Of a DNA stretch of 64,000 bases, positions 1-8,375 are shown piece after piece. The DNA is from Altererythrobacter lutimaris. GTDB taxonomy: Bacteria; Pseudomonadota; Alphaproteobacteria; Sphingomonadales; Sphingomonadaceae. Positions within the stretch are counted from its first letter, which is position 1. Each line of letters opens with the position of its first letter. The notes beneath the pieces are model-generated. The model was not told the origin of the DNA, did no database searches, and worked only from the letters and a program-made list of their open reading frames with translations. Position numbers and translations under genes: made by a program. The stretch is from positions 1,844,001 through 1,908,000 of the forward strand of contig NZ_JABWTA010000001.1 of NCBI RefSeq assembly GCF_013371495.1, read 5' to 3'.

Positions 1-315
1 ATCGCGGTCATCTCTCCATATCCTGAAAGTATTCATGCAGCAGGCCTCGAATACTGGCGCGATTCGGGCATCAAAGTGGCTTTTGAGGCGCGGCTGGAGA
101 TCGGATCCGACGATACGCGCGCGATCTACAACCTCGACGGTAGCGAATCGAAGGGCGCAATCAGCAAGGCACGCGAATGTCAGCCGGACGCAATCCTGTT
201 GTCCGGCACGGGCATGCCGACGCTCGCCAATATCGACCCAAGCGGTGCGCCGCCCATCATTTCGTCCAATTTGTGTCTTGCGGGAGCAATGCTTGGATTG
301 ACAGAACAGGGCTAG
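1..315 (+). CDS. Asp/Glu racemase / maleate isomerase-type protein, C-terminal part (5' cut by window edge)
   Basis: Open frame from base 1 to a TAG at 313-315; the start lies outside the window, leaving about 104 residues. The visible part begins with IAVISPYPESIHAAGLEYW and carries LLSGTGMPTLANID. This resembles the C-terminal half of the Asp/Glu/hydantoin racemase superfamily (maleate cis-trans isomerase and arylmalonate decarboxylase branch), which uses a Cys pair for acid-base chemistry. In the visible half the usual second-Cys position of related enzymes (ACT/ACS-type motif) reads SGTG, so either the catalytic residues differ or this is a divergent branch. The last four bases overlap the stop of the convergent hydrolase gene. 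Substrate cannot be told from this fragment. Confidence 0.6.
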   Translation: MAVISPYPESIHAAGLEYWRDSGIKVAFEARLEIGSDDTRAIYNLDGSESKGAISKARECQPDAILLSGTGMPTLANIDPSGAPPIISSNLCLAGAMLGLTEQG

Positions 316-1115
316 GCTTTGTCGAGAAATGCGAGCACTTCGCTTGCCGTCTCAGCAGCAGCCTCATCAAGCACGGAGCGCGTGATATCGAGCCGTTCCA
401 CCAATTCCGATTCCGATAGAGCAGCGGCCGCGCGGCGGGTCGCGTCAAGCAACATGGACTGTGTCGCGATCACACGGCTCGGCATGTGGAACCCTCTAAA
501 CCGCGCTTCCCATGGATAGGAAAACGCTGCGGCAAAGGCTGCATTGGCTTTGCGTCCAGCGCGCAGTCGCTCAGCAAACATGGCAAGCGATTGGTCTGCG
601 CTTTGCGAAGCCAGCCGCTTTACGAAGGTGCTGTTCCAGACCGGTTCTAGCGACGCGATGTCTTCGTTCAACACCACATCCTCTTGGTGGTCGTCAGCAA
701 GCTTCGCAGCAGTTTCAGCTTCCATCGCAGGCACATCGATCAGGCAAGCCTTGCGAACAGGCACTTCTTGTCGAAGCGCCATTTCCACCGCGACAAAGCA
801 CCCCGAGTGGAAGCCCAGCAGATCAATCGGATGATCGCCTGTCAGCTCTTTGACCAAGGACGCTATGCTCGCCGTATAATCTGCAATTGTCGGCCATTCA
901 GCTGCAAGCGGATCCGACCCGCCATAGCCGGGATAGTCAGGCGCAATGACGCGCCCATCCTGAGCCAGCAGGGGTGCAATATTGGCGAAGGCTAACCCGC
1001 TGAAAGGAGCGGGATGAAGGCAATAGAGATCAGGCGCGCTCGGTTCATCAGGCGACCACATGCGCCAGTGAATCTGGCCGCCCTCGAACGCGCTGTAGCC
1101 CTTCTGAGCGATCAC
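312..1115 (-). CDS. Alpha/beta hydrolase-fold protein with His at the nucleophile elbow
   Basis: 267 residues with a GTG start whose bases overlap the TGA of the upstream TPR gene (GTGA), implying translational coupling. Fold markers are an oxyanion-type loop HPAPFSG (34-40), a strand-turn DYPGYGGSD (60-68) and the elbow LLGFHSGCF (99-107). In the elbow the position normally held by Ser/Cys/Asp in G-x-Nuc-x-G is His103 (G101-F-H-S-G105), and no obvious C-terminal GGH motif is present. Ser104 is offset by one. The protein is therefore recognisably alpha/beta hydrolase by fold but may not use the canonical triad. It is last in a same-strand run with an E1 dehydrogenase, a FabD-like acyltransferase and a TPR protein, so a role with acyl groups is possible but unproven. 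Confidence 0.75.
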   Translation of the reverse strand: MIAQKGYSAFEGGQIHWRMWSPDEPSAPDLYCLHPAPFSGLAFANIAPLLAQDGRVIAPDYPGYGGSDPLAAEWPTIADYTASIASLVKELTGDHPIDLLGFHSGCFVAVEMALRQEVPVRKACLIDVPAMEAETAAKLADDHQEDVVLNEDIASLEPVWNSTFVKRLASQSADQSLAMFAERLRAGRKANAAFAAAFSYPWEARFRGFHMPSRVIATQSMLLDATRRAAAALSESELVERLDITRSVLDEAAAETASEVLAFLDKA

Positions 1116-1732
1116 TGCGTTTGCGCAGCCCCGGCGTCCTCAAACTTCGCCGCGAGCGCTTCGACCTGGCCGCGCGATGCTTCAACAGTGATCGTTTGCT
1201 GCGCGAGCTGCATCGCTCTTTCGAGCTCGGCCCGCTCGGGCGCGTCTTTGCAAGGCTGAAACGTGCCATCGAGCGATGCGCTGACGAGGTAATAGCCTGA
1301 CCATGGGTGATCCAAGGCAACGCCGCGACGGATACGCGCCAAGCCCTTGCAGGCATCGGAGACCGGGCTTGCGCCGGTTATGTCGATGAAGCCGAGGACG
1401 AAGATCGCTTGGCGATAGCCCACTTGCTCAGCCTGCAGCAGATACGGCACCGCTTCAGCCGCTTTGCCTTGATAGAAGAGCACGCGGCCCAGCTGGTAAG
1501 CGCTGCGGGCATGGTCGGGGCGTTCAGCGAGGACTTGCTGGCAGGCCGCAACCGCTGCTTCCAGATCAATGGCTTCACGCGCAAGGCCCGTGGTGACGCG
1601 ATCGGGATCAGCCGGGTGAGCTGCAGCCATGTCGCACGCTGTTGGCGCAGGCGTTGCAGCCAGGGTCGGTGTGCTGATGGAAAAAAGTGCTGCTGAAATC
1701 GCTGCCAATAGGAAGGCTCTGGCGTGCTTCAT
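1112..1732 (-). CDS. Exported TPR-repeat protein
   Basis: 206 residues from the ATG at 1732, chosen because it directly begins a signal peptide (MKHARAFLLAAISAALFSIS, predicted cut after TPTLA) and has GGAGA upstream. The mature part has helical repeats of TPR/Sel1 type: AACQQVLAERPDHARSAYQL followed by GRVLFYQGKAAEAVPYLLQ and further A-rich helices up to about residue 195. TPRs usually mediate protein contacts. Its TGA overlaps the GTG of the hydrolase-fold gene. It starts 97 nt downstream of the FabD-like gene, so it may have its own promoter. No enzyme motif is seen; the function is unknown. Confidence 0.7.
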   Translation of the reverse strand: MKHARAFLLAAISAALFSISTPTLAATPAPTACDMAAAHPADPDRVTTGLAREAIDLEAAVAACQQVLAERPDHARSAYQLGRVLFYQGKAAEAVPYLLQAEQVGYRQAIFVLGFIDITGASPVSDACKGLARIRRGVALDHPWSGYYLVSASLDGTFQPCKDAPERAELERAMQLAQQTITVEASRGQVEALAAKFEDAGAAQTQ

Positions 1733-1829
1733 CGATCTGTCTCCGCTTGTGTGCGAGGCCCCGTCCGATGCGTTTGTCCGGACAAGTTGCCGCTGCGTCA
1801 AGCACAATCAGTTAGGTGCAGCCTGCTGC

Positions 1830-2861
1830 TCAGGTGACCATGCCGCGTTGAGCCTCAAGCCCCATGGAGGCAAGGATGGGCTCCGCGCTCTCTTGCCGCT
1901 CTACAAAAGCAGCTTTGCTTTCGAGCCCGGTCCAGTCCGCCATGATGAGCGATTGCGCCACCGCGCCGCCCAGCGTGTTGCCGGGTCCTGCTACGATGAA
2001 CAGGTCTGGCGCAAACTCGCGCGCGGCGATCCGCACGGCATGCGTGAAATCATACGTCTCGATGACTTGCGTGCGCAGCGTGTAGTCGCGCAGCTCTTCC
2101 ATTGCGCAGGCATGCGGCCACCAGATGTGTCCGCGCCCGTCGATCATCGGAAGCGACGGATTCTGGAACAGGCTGGTTGGCAACGCTTCAAGACCAAGTT
2201 CGGAGACATGCTCGACCAGCGGCGTATGAAACGCAGCATGATTGCCAAGCCGCATCGGAAAGCGATCCTGAACTGGCTCAACCGCTTGCTCAAAAGCTTT
2301 GAGGCCTGCCCCATCACCAGCGAGGACCAACATCCCCCCGAGCTCGATGGATGTCATCAATTGCGCGTAAGGTCGCGCATTGATCTCGTGAATTAGAGCG
2401 TCGATCTCAGCCCGTCTCGCGTCATCTACCAGCCAATTCTCATCGATAAACGGATAAACTGTCTGTCCGCCGGTCAAATTGTCCTGCATCAGCGTGCCCA
2501 TGGTGTTGGCAATGCGGAAGCCGTCTGCAGCGCTCGTCGCGCCTGCACAAGCGAGCGTTGTGTACCAGCCCATCGAATTGCCGGTAACGGCGACGATCTC
2601 GACTTTCTCATTGTTCATGCTGAGAAAATCACCGAGCGATGATGCAAAAATCAAAGCCGAGGCATTGTCGCCGCGCGTGTGTTTCGCGAGCGAAAATCGC
2701 TCTGTACTATCAAGCGCGCTAACGGTTTCCTGGCCCATTGCTTCCCGCTGTGCATCAAAGCCGCTCAGCATTTGACCGTCCGGGAAGTGCCGCGCCAGAT
2801 ATCCCAGCTCCGCCTTGTTGTACGTCCCGCGTCCGGGGCAAATGACAACCGCGCGCTTCAC
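1830..2861 (-). CDS. FabD-like ACP acyltransferase, non-malonyl type suspected
   Basis: 343 residues, GTG start overlapping the TGA of the E1 gene. It matches the malonyl-CoA:ACP transacylase fold: nucleophile elbow VTGNSMGW with Ser96 and the catalytic-His segment NHAAFHTPL with His212, then a C-terminal AGPGNTLGGAV. Aligned by eye with E. coli FabD without gaps around this segment (ADAVRLVEMRGKFMQ against ADGFRIANTMGTLMQ), the arginine that holds the malonyl carboxylate (Arg117 in E. coli) falls on Met121. In this family loss of that Arg goes with monocarboxylic acyl groups, so the substrate may be acetyl or a branched acyl rather than malonyl. It is not beside other fatty-acid genes, and its coupling to an E1 oxoacid dehydrogenase supports an acyl-transfer role. 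The substrate is inference. Confidence 0.75.
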   Translation of the reverse strand: MKRAVVICPGRGTYNKAELGYLARHFPDGQMLSGFDAQREAMGQETVSALDSTERFSLAKHTRGDNASALIFASSLGDFLSMNNEKVEIVAVTGNSMGWYTTLACAGATSAADGFRIANTMGTLMQDNLTGGQTVYPFIDENWLVDDARRAEIDALIHEINARPYAQLMTSIELGGMLVLAGDGAGLKAFEQAVEPVQDRFPMRLGNHAAFHTPLVEHVSELGLEALPTSLFQNPSLPMIDGRGHIWWPHACAMEELRDYTLRTQVIETYDFTHAVRIAAREFAPDLFIVAGPGNTLGGAVAQSLIMADWTGLESKAAFVERQESAEPILASMGLEAQRGMVT

Positions 2862-5050
2862 GATTTCTGTCCTGATATCAGGTCTTTGGCAGCCTCAAAA
2901 ATGCTCTCCGCAGACGGCATTGTCGCGCCATAGGCAGGGCCAGTTGCGATGAAGCTATCCTCCGCGGTCAAACGAGCGATCGAGCGCATTCCATCCTCTG
3001 CGAGCAACGCCATCAGCGCTTCTGCAAGCCCGCCGGTTCTGCGGGTCTCATCAACCACGAGGACATTCGAACAATCAGAAACTGCATCGATGATAGCTTG
3101 TTCAGGTAGCGGCGACAGCCAGCGCAAATCGATGATGCGTGTCGCAATTCCGTTCTCTTCCAGTCGCTTATGGGCCTGCCGCGACAGGTAAGTACCATTG
3201 CCGAAAGTGAGGATCGCCAACTCCTTACCTGTCCCGTGCACACCGACTTCGCCAAAGCAAATTCGCTCCGACACATCAGGATAAGTGTGCATCCAGAGCC
3301 CGTCGCCTGCCTCGTGCAGATCGCGCATGGGGTAGAGAGCAATAGGCTCCAGAAAGACCACAAGCCGCTGCTCTTCGCGCGCGAGCCGCACGCATTCACG
3401 CAGCATCCTGACAGCGTCAGCGCCATTGGAAGGACACGCAAGGATCAGTCCCGGGATGTCGCGCAGCACGGCAACGGAATTGTCATTGTGAAAGTGACCT
3501 CCGAAGCCCTTCTGATAACCAAGCCCAGCAATTCGAACGACCATGGGATTGGTGAATTGTCCGTTGGAGAAAAATGGCAGGGTCGCCGCTTCCCCGCGCA
3601 GCTGGTCTTCCGCATTGTGCAGATAGGCAAGGAACTGAATCTCCGGCATCGGCAAAAAGCCGTTTTGCGCGAGGCCTATGCCCAGCCCCAGGATCGACTG
3701 CTCGTCCAGCAGAGTGTCGATCACGCGCGCGCGGCCAAAGCGTTTGGAGAGCTTCTGCGTGACGCCGTAGACCCCGCCCTTGCGCCCGACATCTTCTCCC
3801 ATCAGCACGATTTCTTCATGCTCAAGCATCAGATCAGCGAGCGCAAAGTTGATCAGCCGCGACATGATTTGCGGGCTTTCCATCGCTTTCACGTCGTCAG
3901 CGAACAACGCTTTGCGCGCATTCCCATCGGGACCATTGCTCGGCGCGCATTCCCGCTTGGGCGGAATGATCGACTGCATCACTTGCGCTGCAGTTTCCAA
4001 TCTCGCGCGCCTCTCGGCCTCAGCCGCAACACGCTCCACTCGTGCTTCAGTCTCGCGGTAGATTTGCAACGCTTCGAGAGGTTCAAGCGTGCCGGCCTCA
4101 TCAAGCAGTCGTACCATATGCAGCAGCGGGTCATTTGCTTCCTCTGCCTCGACTTCCGCGCGAGGCAAGTAGCTTGTCGCCAAGTCAGCGCCAGCATGGC
4201 CATAAAGGCGAACCATGCTGAGATGCAAAAATGCAGGCTTACGCCTTTTTCGGACATAATCCGCTGCCTCGATAGCCGCACGGAAGGTGCCGTAGATGTC
4301 GAGCCCGTTGGCGGAAAAGTATTTAAGACCCGGACGATTTTCAAAATTTGCTGCAATCCAGCCCGGCGGGGTCTTGGTCGAAATTCCGATACCATTGTCT
4401 TCGCACACGAACAGCAGCGGCAAAGGGGACGACTGATAGGAAGTCCAGCCAGCTGTGTTGAACGCGCCTTGTGCAGTCGAATGGTTAGCTGATGCATCGC
4501 CGAAACTGCACATCACAATCGCATCATCTTCGAGCGCGCAATGCTCTGGCCGGTGCCGTTTTGCGAGGCCAAGCGAATAGGCAACACCCACAGCTTTCGG
4601 CAGATGACTTGCAATAGTCGAGGTCTGAGGCGGAATGTTCAGCGCTTTCGAGCCCAGAACCTTGTGCCTTCCGCCAGAAATCGGGTCGTCGCTTGAGCAG
4701 GCAAAGCTCAACAGCATATCCCAAGTGATCGATTGCCCGGGCACCTGGCGGGATCGCTCAATCTGAAACGCGGCATCGCGGTAATGCAGGAATGCCATGT
4801 CCTTGGGCGAGAGCGCAGCAGCAACGGCCGCCATCGCTTCATGGCCTGAGGATCCAATCGTGTAATAGCCAGTTCCACGCGACTGCATCGCCCGGCTCAC
4901 CCGGTCGAGCGCTCGCGAAAGACAGGCAGAACGGTAGATTGACACCGCTTGCGCCATGCTCAGCGGTTCACGAGGAGCCTCTCCCTGCGGAAAGTCCCCG
5001 GCCTCAACGCGTCTCAGGAAATTCTCATGGACGATCGATACCCGGTCCAT
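2858..5050 (-). CDS. Fused alpha/beta E1 component, TPP-dependent 2-oxoacid dehydrogenase
   Basis: 730 residues joining the two E1 subunits in one chain. The alpha half (about 1-370) shows GYYTIGSSGHEA near 61-72 and the thiamine diphosphate motif starting GDAS at 184-187 and ending EDNGIGIS from 217. The beta half (about 395-725) shows VLMGEDVG, an invariant-type DEQSILGLGIGLA and the C-terminal VVDETRRTGG. Such enzymes decarboxylate 2-oxo acids and pass the acyl group to a lipoyl E2. No E2 or E3 gene lies nearby; instead the next gene is a FabD-like acyltransferase read with a GTGA overlap. The branched-chain (2-oxoisovalerate) branch is the best match, but the substrate is not fixed by the sequence. 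Confidence 0.85.
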   Translation of the reverse strand: MDRVSIVHENFLRRVEAGDFPQGEAPREPLSMAQAVSIYRSACLSRALDRVSRAMQSRGTGYYTIGSSGHEAMAAVAAALSPKDMAFLHYRDAAFQIERSRQVPGQSITWDMLLSFACSSDDPISGGRHKVLGSKALNIPPQTSTIASHLPKAVGVAYSLGLAKRHRPEHCALEDDAIVMCSFGDASANHSTAQGAFNTAGWTSYQSSPLPLLFVCEDNGIGISTKTPPGWIAANFENRPGLKYFSANGLDIYGTFRAAIEAADYVRKRRKPAFLHLSMVRLYGHAGADLATSYLPRAEVEAEEANDPLLHMVRLLDEAGTLEPLEALQIYRETEARVERVAAEAERRARLETAAQVMQSIIPPKRECAPSNGPDGNARKALFADDVKAMESPQIMSRLINFALADLMLEHEEIVLMGEDVGRKGGVYGVTQKLSKRFGRARVIDTLLDEQSILGLGIGLAQNGFLPMPEIQFLAYLHNAEDQLRGEAATLPFFSNGQFTNPMVVRIAGLGYQKGFGGHFHNDNSVAVLRDIPGLILACPSNGADAVRMLRECVRLAREEQRLVVFLEPIALYPMRDLHEAGDGLWMHTYPDVSERICFGEVGVHGTGKELAILTFGNGTYLSRQAHKRLEENGIATRIIDLRWLSPLPEQAIIDAVSDCSNVLVVDETRRTGGLAEALMALLAEDGMRSIARLTAEDSFIATGPAYGATMPSAESIFEAAKDLISGQKS

Positions 5051-5272
5051 CTGTACCCCACTCTGCCGTCCTAGACGCGCCTCTTATCGCTTCGTTACAA
5101 TTGAAACAACCTTGTGCGCAGTGGACGAAGCAAGACAAACGCCATATCATCCGTAGTGTTCTTCGGAACAAGTCACGTCTGTGCGCGCTCTTTTGAGCAA
5201 GGCATGGTCTTCTCGAGGCTGTGGCGGGTCGCGCAAAATGTCCACCCCTGCTCGGTGAAAGGAAGCAAGCCG

Positions 5273-5779
5273 ATGAAACGTAAGCCGATTATCACAGGTC
5301 TTGTAAGTGCCACTCTCGTCCTTGGCTTGGCCGCGTGCGGCGATAGCGAAGAACCTACGGCTCCCACCGAAGAAACGAGCGGCGAGGCAAGCCCGGACAA
5401 TGTAATCGAGCTGCGTCAGGCCAATTTTGAAGCCATGGGCGACGCCTTCAAAGCCATTCGAGGCCAGCTTGAAGGCGATGCGCCCGACTTCGCGGTTATC
5501 GAAGAAAGCGCGCAAGCCATTGGCGCTCGCATCACAGCGAACAAGGACCTGTTTCCTGAAGGCACTGGTATCGATTCAGGTGCTGAGACCGAAGCGCTCG
5601 AAGTGATCTGGGAGAAGCCCGACGATTTCGTTGCGTCGGCTGACAAGCTTATCACCGCGAGCGAGGCGCTGGCAGCAGCGGCGGCTTCGCAGGATCTTGG
5701 CCAGGTGCAGGAAGCAGTGAAGAACCTGGGTGGGTCATGCAAGGCATGCCATGATGTTTTCCGTCTGGACACTGACTGA
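5273..5779 (+). CDS. Cytochrome c' (class II c-type cytochrome), lipoprotein
   Basis: 168 residues from the ATG at 5273, which follows GGAAGC and opens a lipoprotein signal (LGLAAC, Cys22). The mature protein is a helical bundle with a single C-terminal haem motif CKACH (156-160), the layout of cytochrome c'. The family binds NO and takes part in electron transfer. Here the lipobox suggests membrane tethering, which is less usual than a free periplasmic form. The next gene, 33 nt downstream, encodes a membrane cytochrome b, the common partner of cytochrome c'. The 220 nt before the gene hold no other coding region and probably carry its promoter. Confidence 0.85.
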   Translation: MKRKPIITGLVSATLVLGLAACGDSEEPTAPTEETSGEASPDNVIELRQANFEAMGDAFKAIRGQLEGDAPDFAVIEESAQAIGARITANKDLFPEGTGIDSGAETEALEVIWEKPDDFVASADKLITASEALAAAAASQDLGQVQEAVKNLGGSCKACHDVFRLDTD

Positions 5780-5812
5780 GCGATCCGCGCCAGTTACCTT
5801 TAGCAGGCCAAC

Positions 5813-6475
5813 GTGACTGAAAGCGCGATCCGCGTGTGGGACTGGCCCGTGCGGCTCTGCCATTGGAGCATGGCACTGGCGATCCTCGCACTTTGGTGGA
5901 CAGCAGAGAATGGCGAGATGGGCTGGCACATGCGGGTCGGCGTGTTCCTGCTTTTCGTGCTGGCCTTTCGCATCGTGTGGGGCCTTCTGGGTACACGCAC
6001 CGCGCGCTTCGCAAGCTTCGTCAAGGGACCGATCGGTATCTGGCGCTATGTCACTGGCCGAACGGGTCATGATGGCGTCGGACACAATCCGCTGGGCGCG
6101 CTCAGTGTCATTGCGTTGCTCGGAATCTTATTGACCCAAGTCACGCTGGGCCTGTTTGCAGGCGATCCCTTTGACGGCGCAACCGGGCCACTCAATGACA
6201 AAGTTGGCGTGATGACTGCGGACTGGATGACCGACTGGCATGAGACGCTGTTCGACGGGATCCAGGCTCTTGTCACGCTGCACATCGCAGCCATCGCCTA
6301 TTTTTGGATCGCAAAACGCAACAACCTCGTGTCCCCGATGCTGACAGGAAATCGAGAGTTGCCCAACGAGCAAGCGGAGGGGATTGAAAGCGCCTCGCTG
6401 CTAAATCTGGTCATATGTCTAGGGCTGGCGTGCGGGCTTGCAACTTGGGTTCAGCTCGGCGCTCCGCTGCCCTGA
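5813..6475 (+). CDS. Cytochrome b561-type membrane protein
   Basis: 220 residues with a GTG start (GTGACTGAAAGC). The N-terminal RVWDWPVRLCHWSMA with His17, GWHMRVG with His39 and later histidines around the third and fourth transmembrane helices match the dihaem cytochrome b561/Ni-Fe hydrogenase b-subunit family. Four membrane helices plus a C-terminal hydrophobic anchor (SLLNLVICLGLACGLATWV) are visible. It follows a cytochrome c' gene, so the pair likely carries electrons between the quinone pool and the periplasmic haem protein. Its last 25 bases overlap the 3' end of the convergent xdhC gene. Confidence 0.85.
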   Translation: MTESAIRVWDWPVRLCHWSMALAILALWWTAENGEMGWHMRVGVFLLFVLAFRIVWGLLGTRTARFASFVKGPIGIWRYVTGRTGHDGVGHNPLGALSVIALLGILLTQVTLGLFAGDPFDGATGPLNDKVGVMTADWMTDWHETLFDGIQALVTLHIAAIAYFWIAKRNNLVSPMLTGNRELPNEQAEGIESASLLNLVICLGLACGLATWVQLGAPLP

Positions 6476-7416
6476 GCAACAAGGGCATTATACCTCTCGA
6501 CCACTTGAGCGAAGATCGAAATTGCAAGCGTTTCCGGATCGCGCGATGAAGGAATGGAGCCAATCGGCGCTGCGATTCTCGCGATCGCAGTCGCAGACAC
6601 ACCGCGTTTTACAAGCGCTTCACACCTGGCATTATGTGTCTTTAGGCTGCCCATCGCACCGACATAGAACGACGGTGCGCTCAACGCCTGCTCGATGAGC
6701 TCAGTTTCCCAGTCATGGTCATGGAACAGGAAGGTGCACGCAGTATGACTGTCTGGCTCAACAGGCAATGGATCGGACAAACGCTCCAGCAAGAATGGCA
6801 GCGCGCTTGGAGCATTTGACAAGCGCCGCACGATGTCCTGATCCGGCGTTGCAACCTCGCAATAGACATCCATTGCACCAGCAAGTCGCACCAGCGCTTC
6901 GACAGAGGCTCCATGGCCTGCGATCATGAGTTTGAGCGGCGGGGCGTGCCTCACGACGTAGTCATCACCCTGCCAACCAGGGGACCTTGTGTCGGTCACT
7001 TCGATTGGGCCTTCATCGCTTGGCAGAGAAAGCGACCACGGCTTACGCTTCGTCGCAAGTTCCATCATCTGAGCAACAAGCCGTTCGTCGTTGATCGGAT
7101 TCAGCAGCAGATCGACCCGCCCACCGCATGGCAAGCGGATATCGATGAAAGGACTGCCAGCGCCATAGGCCACCTGACGGGGACGATCGTCTTCAATCGC
7201 TTGCAGCGCCTCTTGAACAACCGCTTTTTCGATACAACCGCCAGAGAGCGAACCCGTGAAATCGCCATTCAAGCTTACCGCCATATGCGCGCCGGGGTTA
7301 CGAACCGATGCTCCGGTGACCTTAGTTACTGTCACGAGGCATCCCTTTTGTCTGGCAGCAAGGCTGTCGGCAAGGCTGTCGGCAAGGAACTGAAAGATGC
7401 GGTGAGTATCGAACAC
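6451..7416 (-). CDS. XdhC-family molybdenum cofactor maturation protein
   Basis: 321 residues from a GTG at 7416; upstream frame has no better start and no protein-like sequence. The N-terminal XdhC/CoxI domain carries TKVTGASVRNPGAHM and the signature GSLSGGCIE; the C-terminal half has a Rossmann segment PLKLMIAGHGASVEALVRLA and the GAMGSLKTHNARCEAL motif. XdhC binds molybdenum cofactor and helps sulphurate and insert it into xanthine-dehydrogenase-type enzymes. The divergent neighbour is a MocA/MobA-like nucleotidyltransferase, consistent with one cofactor-maturation locus; the target enzyme is not in the window. Near the start a 12-bp unit is repeated 2.5 times (7358-7387), giving the peptide ADSLADSL. 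The start codon is the weak point. Confidence 0.8.
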   Translation of the reverse strand: MFDTHRIFQFLADSLADSLAARQKGCLVTVTKVTGASVRNPGAHMAVSLNGDFTGSLSGGCIEKAVVQEALQAIEDDRPRQVAYGAGSPFIDIRLPCGGRVDLLLNPINDERLVAQMMELATKRKPWSLSLPSDEGPIEVTDTRSPGWQGDDYVVRHAPPLKLMIAGHGASVEALVRLAGAMDVYCEVATPDQDIVRRLSNAPSALPFLLERLSDPLPVEPDSHTACTFLFHDHDWETELIEQALSAPSFYVGAMGSLKTHNARCEALVKRGVSATAIARIAAPIGSIPSSRDPETLAISIFAQVVERYNALVAQGSGAPS

Positions 7417-7512
7417 TACAATTCGTCCGATAATCCCGATGACAGCTTTGCGCCAGAGGGACGGGTATCGCGTCCTCTTCCATCGCGCTCCGCAGCGTGG
7501 CAGGAGACAGCC

Positions 7513-8076
7513 ATGATTGCACTCGAAGACACCGCCTGCATTCTGCTCGCTGCGGGGCAATCGCGGCGCTTTGGAGCCGCAAACAAACTGCGCGCTGAGC
7601 TTCACGGCAAGCCGCTCGCGTCGCATGCCGCTGATACACTTGGCGCGATGCCGTTCGGAGAGCATATTGCCGTGGTAAGCTCGGAAACGTCAGATTTGTT
7701 CGATTTGCCGTTCAAGACAGTGCTCAACACTGCTCAAGAGCAAGGGATGTCTCACTCCATTGCTCTTGGAATTGAGGCAATCAACGAGGGCGAAGTGAAA
7801 GCTGTATTGATCGCTCTCGCTGATATGCCTTTCGTACCGACCGGCCATTACAAAGCACTTCTTGAAGCGGTCGAAGAGACAGGAGAGCCGCAAATTGCAG
7901 CCACGCAGAATAGTGGCCGCGCGCAAGTACCGGCGGTGTTCTCTCTCCGAAAGGCGCATACTCTACTCACGCTTGAAGGCGATCAGGGCGCTCGCGATCT
8001 TCTGCAATCAGCGAAGACTGTGGCTTGCGATTCCCGACTGCTGACTGACTTCGACCGCGCAGAAGACTTCATCTAA
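7513..8076 (+). CDS. MobA/MocA-like molybdenum cofactor nucleotidyltransferase
   Basis: 187 residues from the ATG at 7513. The N-terminal nucleotide-binding loop LLAAGQSRRFGAANKL (11-26) is the G-x-S-x-R-x-G signature of the MobA-like NTP transferases, followed by the metal-site segment LIALADMPFV. These enzymes attach CMP or GMP to molybdopterin. The pairing with XdhC on the opposite strand favours the cytidylyl type used by xanthine-dehydrogenase-family enzymes, but the nucleotide cannot be read with certainty. Confidence 0.8.
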   Translation: MIALEDTACILLAAGQSRRFGAANKLRAELHGKPLASHAADTLGAMPFGEHIAVVSSETSDLFDLPFKTVLNTAQEQGMSHSIALGIEAINEGEVKAVLIALADMPFVPTGHYKALLEAVEETGEPQIAATQNSGRAQVPAVFSLRKAHTLLTLEGDQGARDLLQSAKTVACDSRLLTDFDRAEDFI

Positions 8077-8106
8077 CGAATGTAGAGGGAGTAGGAAACT
8101 CAGCTT

Positions 8107-8193
<87 letters not shown>

Positions 8194-8375
8194 ACAGGAT
8201 GCTGCGGCGACATGCCCTGCAGCAAACAAGCGAGGCGCGCGGTTAGCCCCCTCACCCGCTATTTGTCAAACACAATGTGCAGCGCCGCGCCTTCGCCCTC
8301 GCGACACGCTTGCAGTGCGTGCGCGCATGCGGCAAGGCGCGTCCACAAAGTCCATTCGATCAAGGCCAGAGAATC

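Noticed and set aside
3170..4492. 440-codon frame antisense to the E1 gene
   Set aside because: No domain signature; the minus strand carries the clear E1 motifs.
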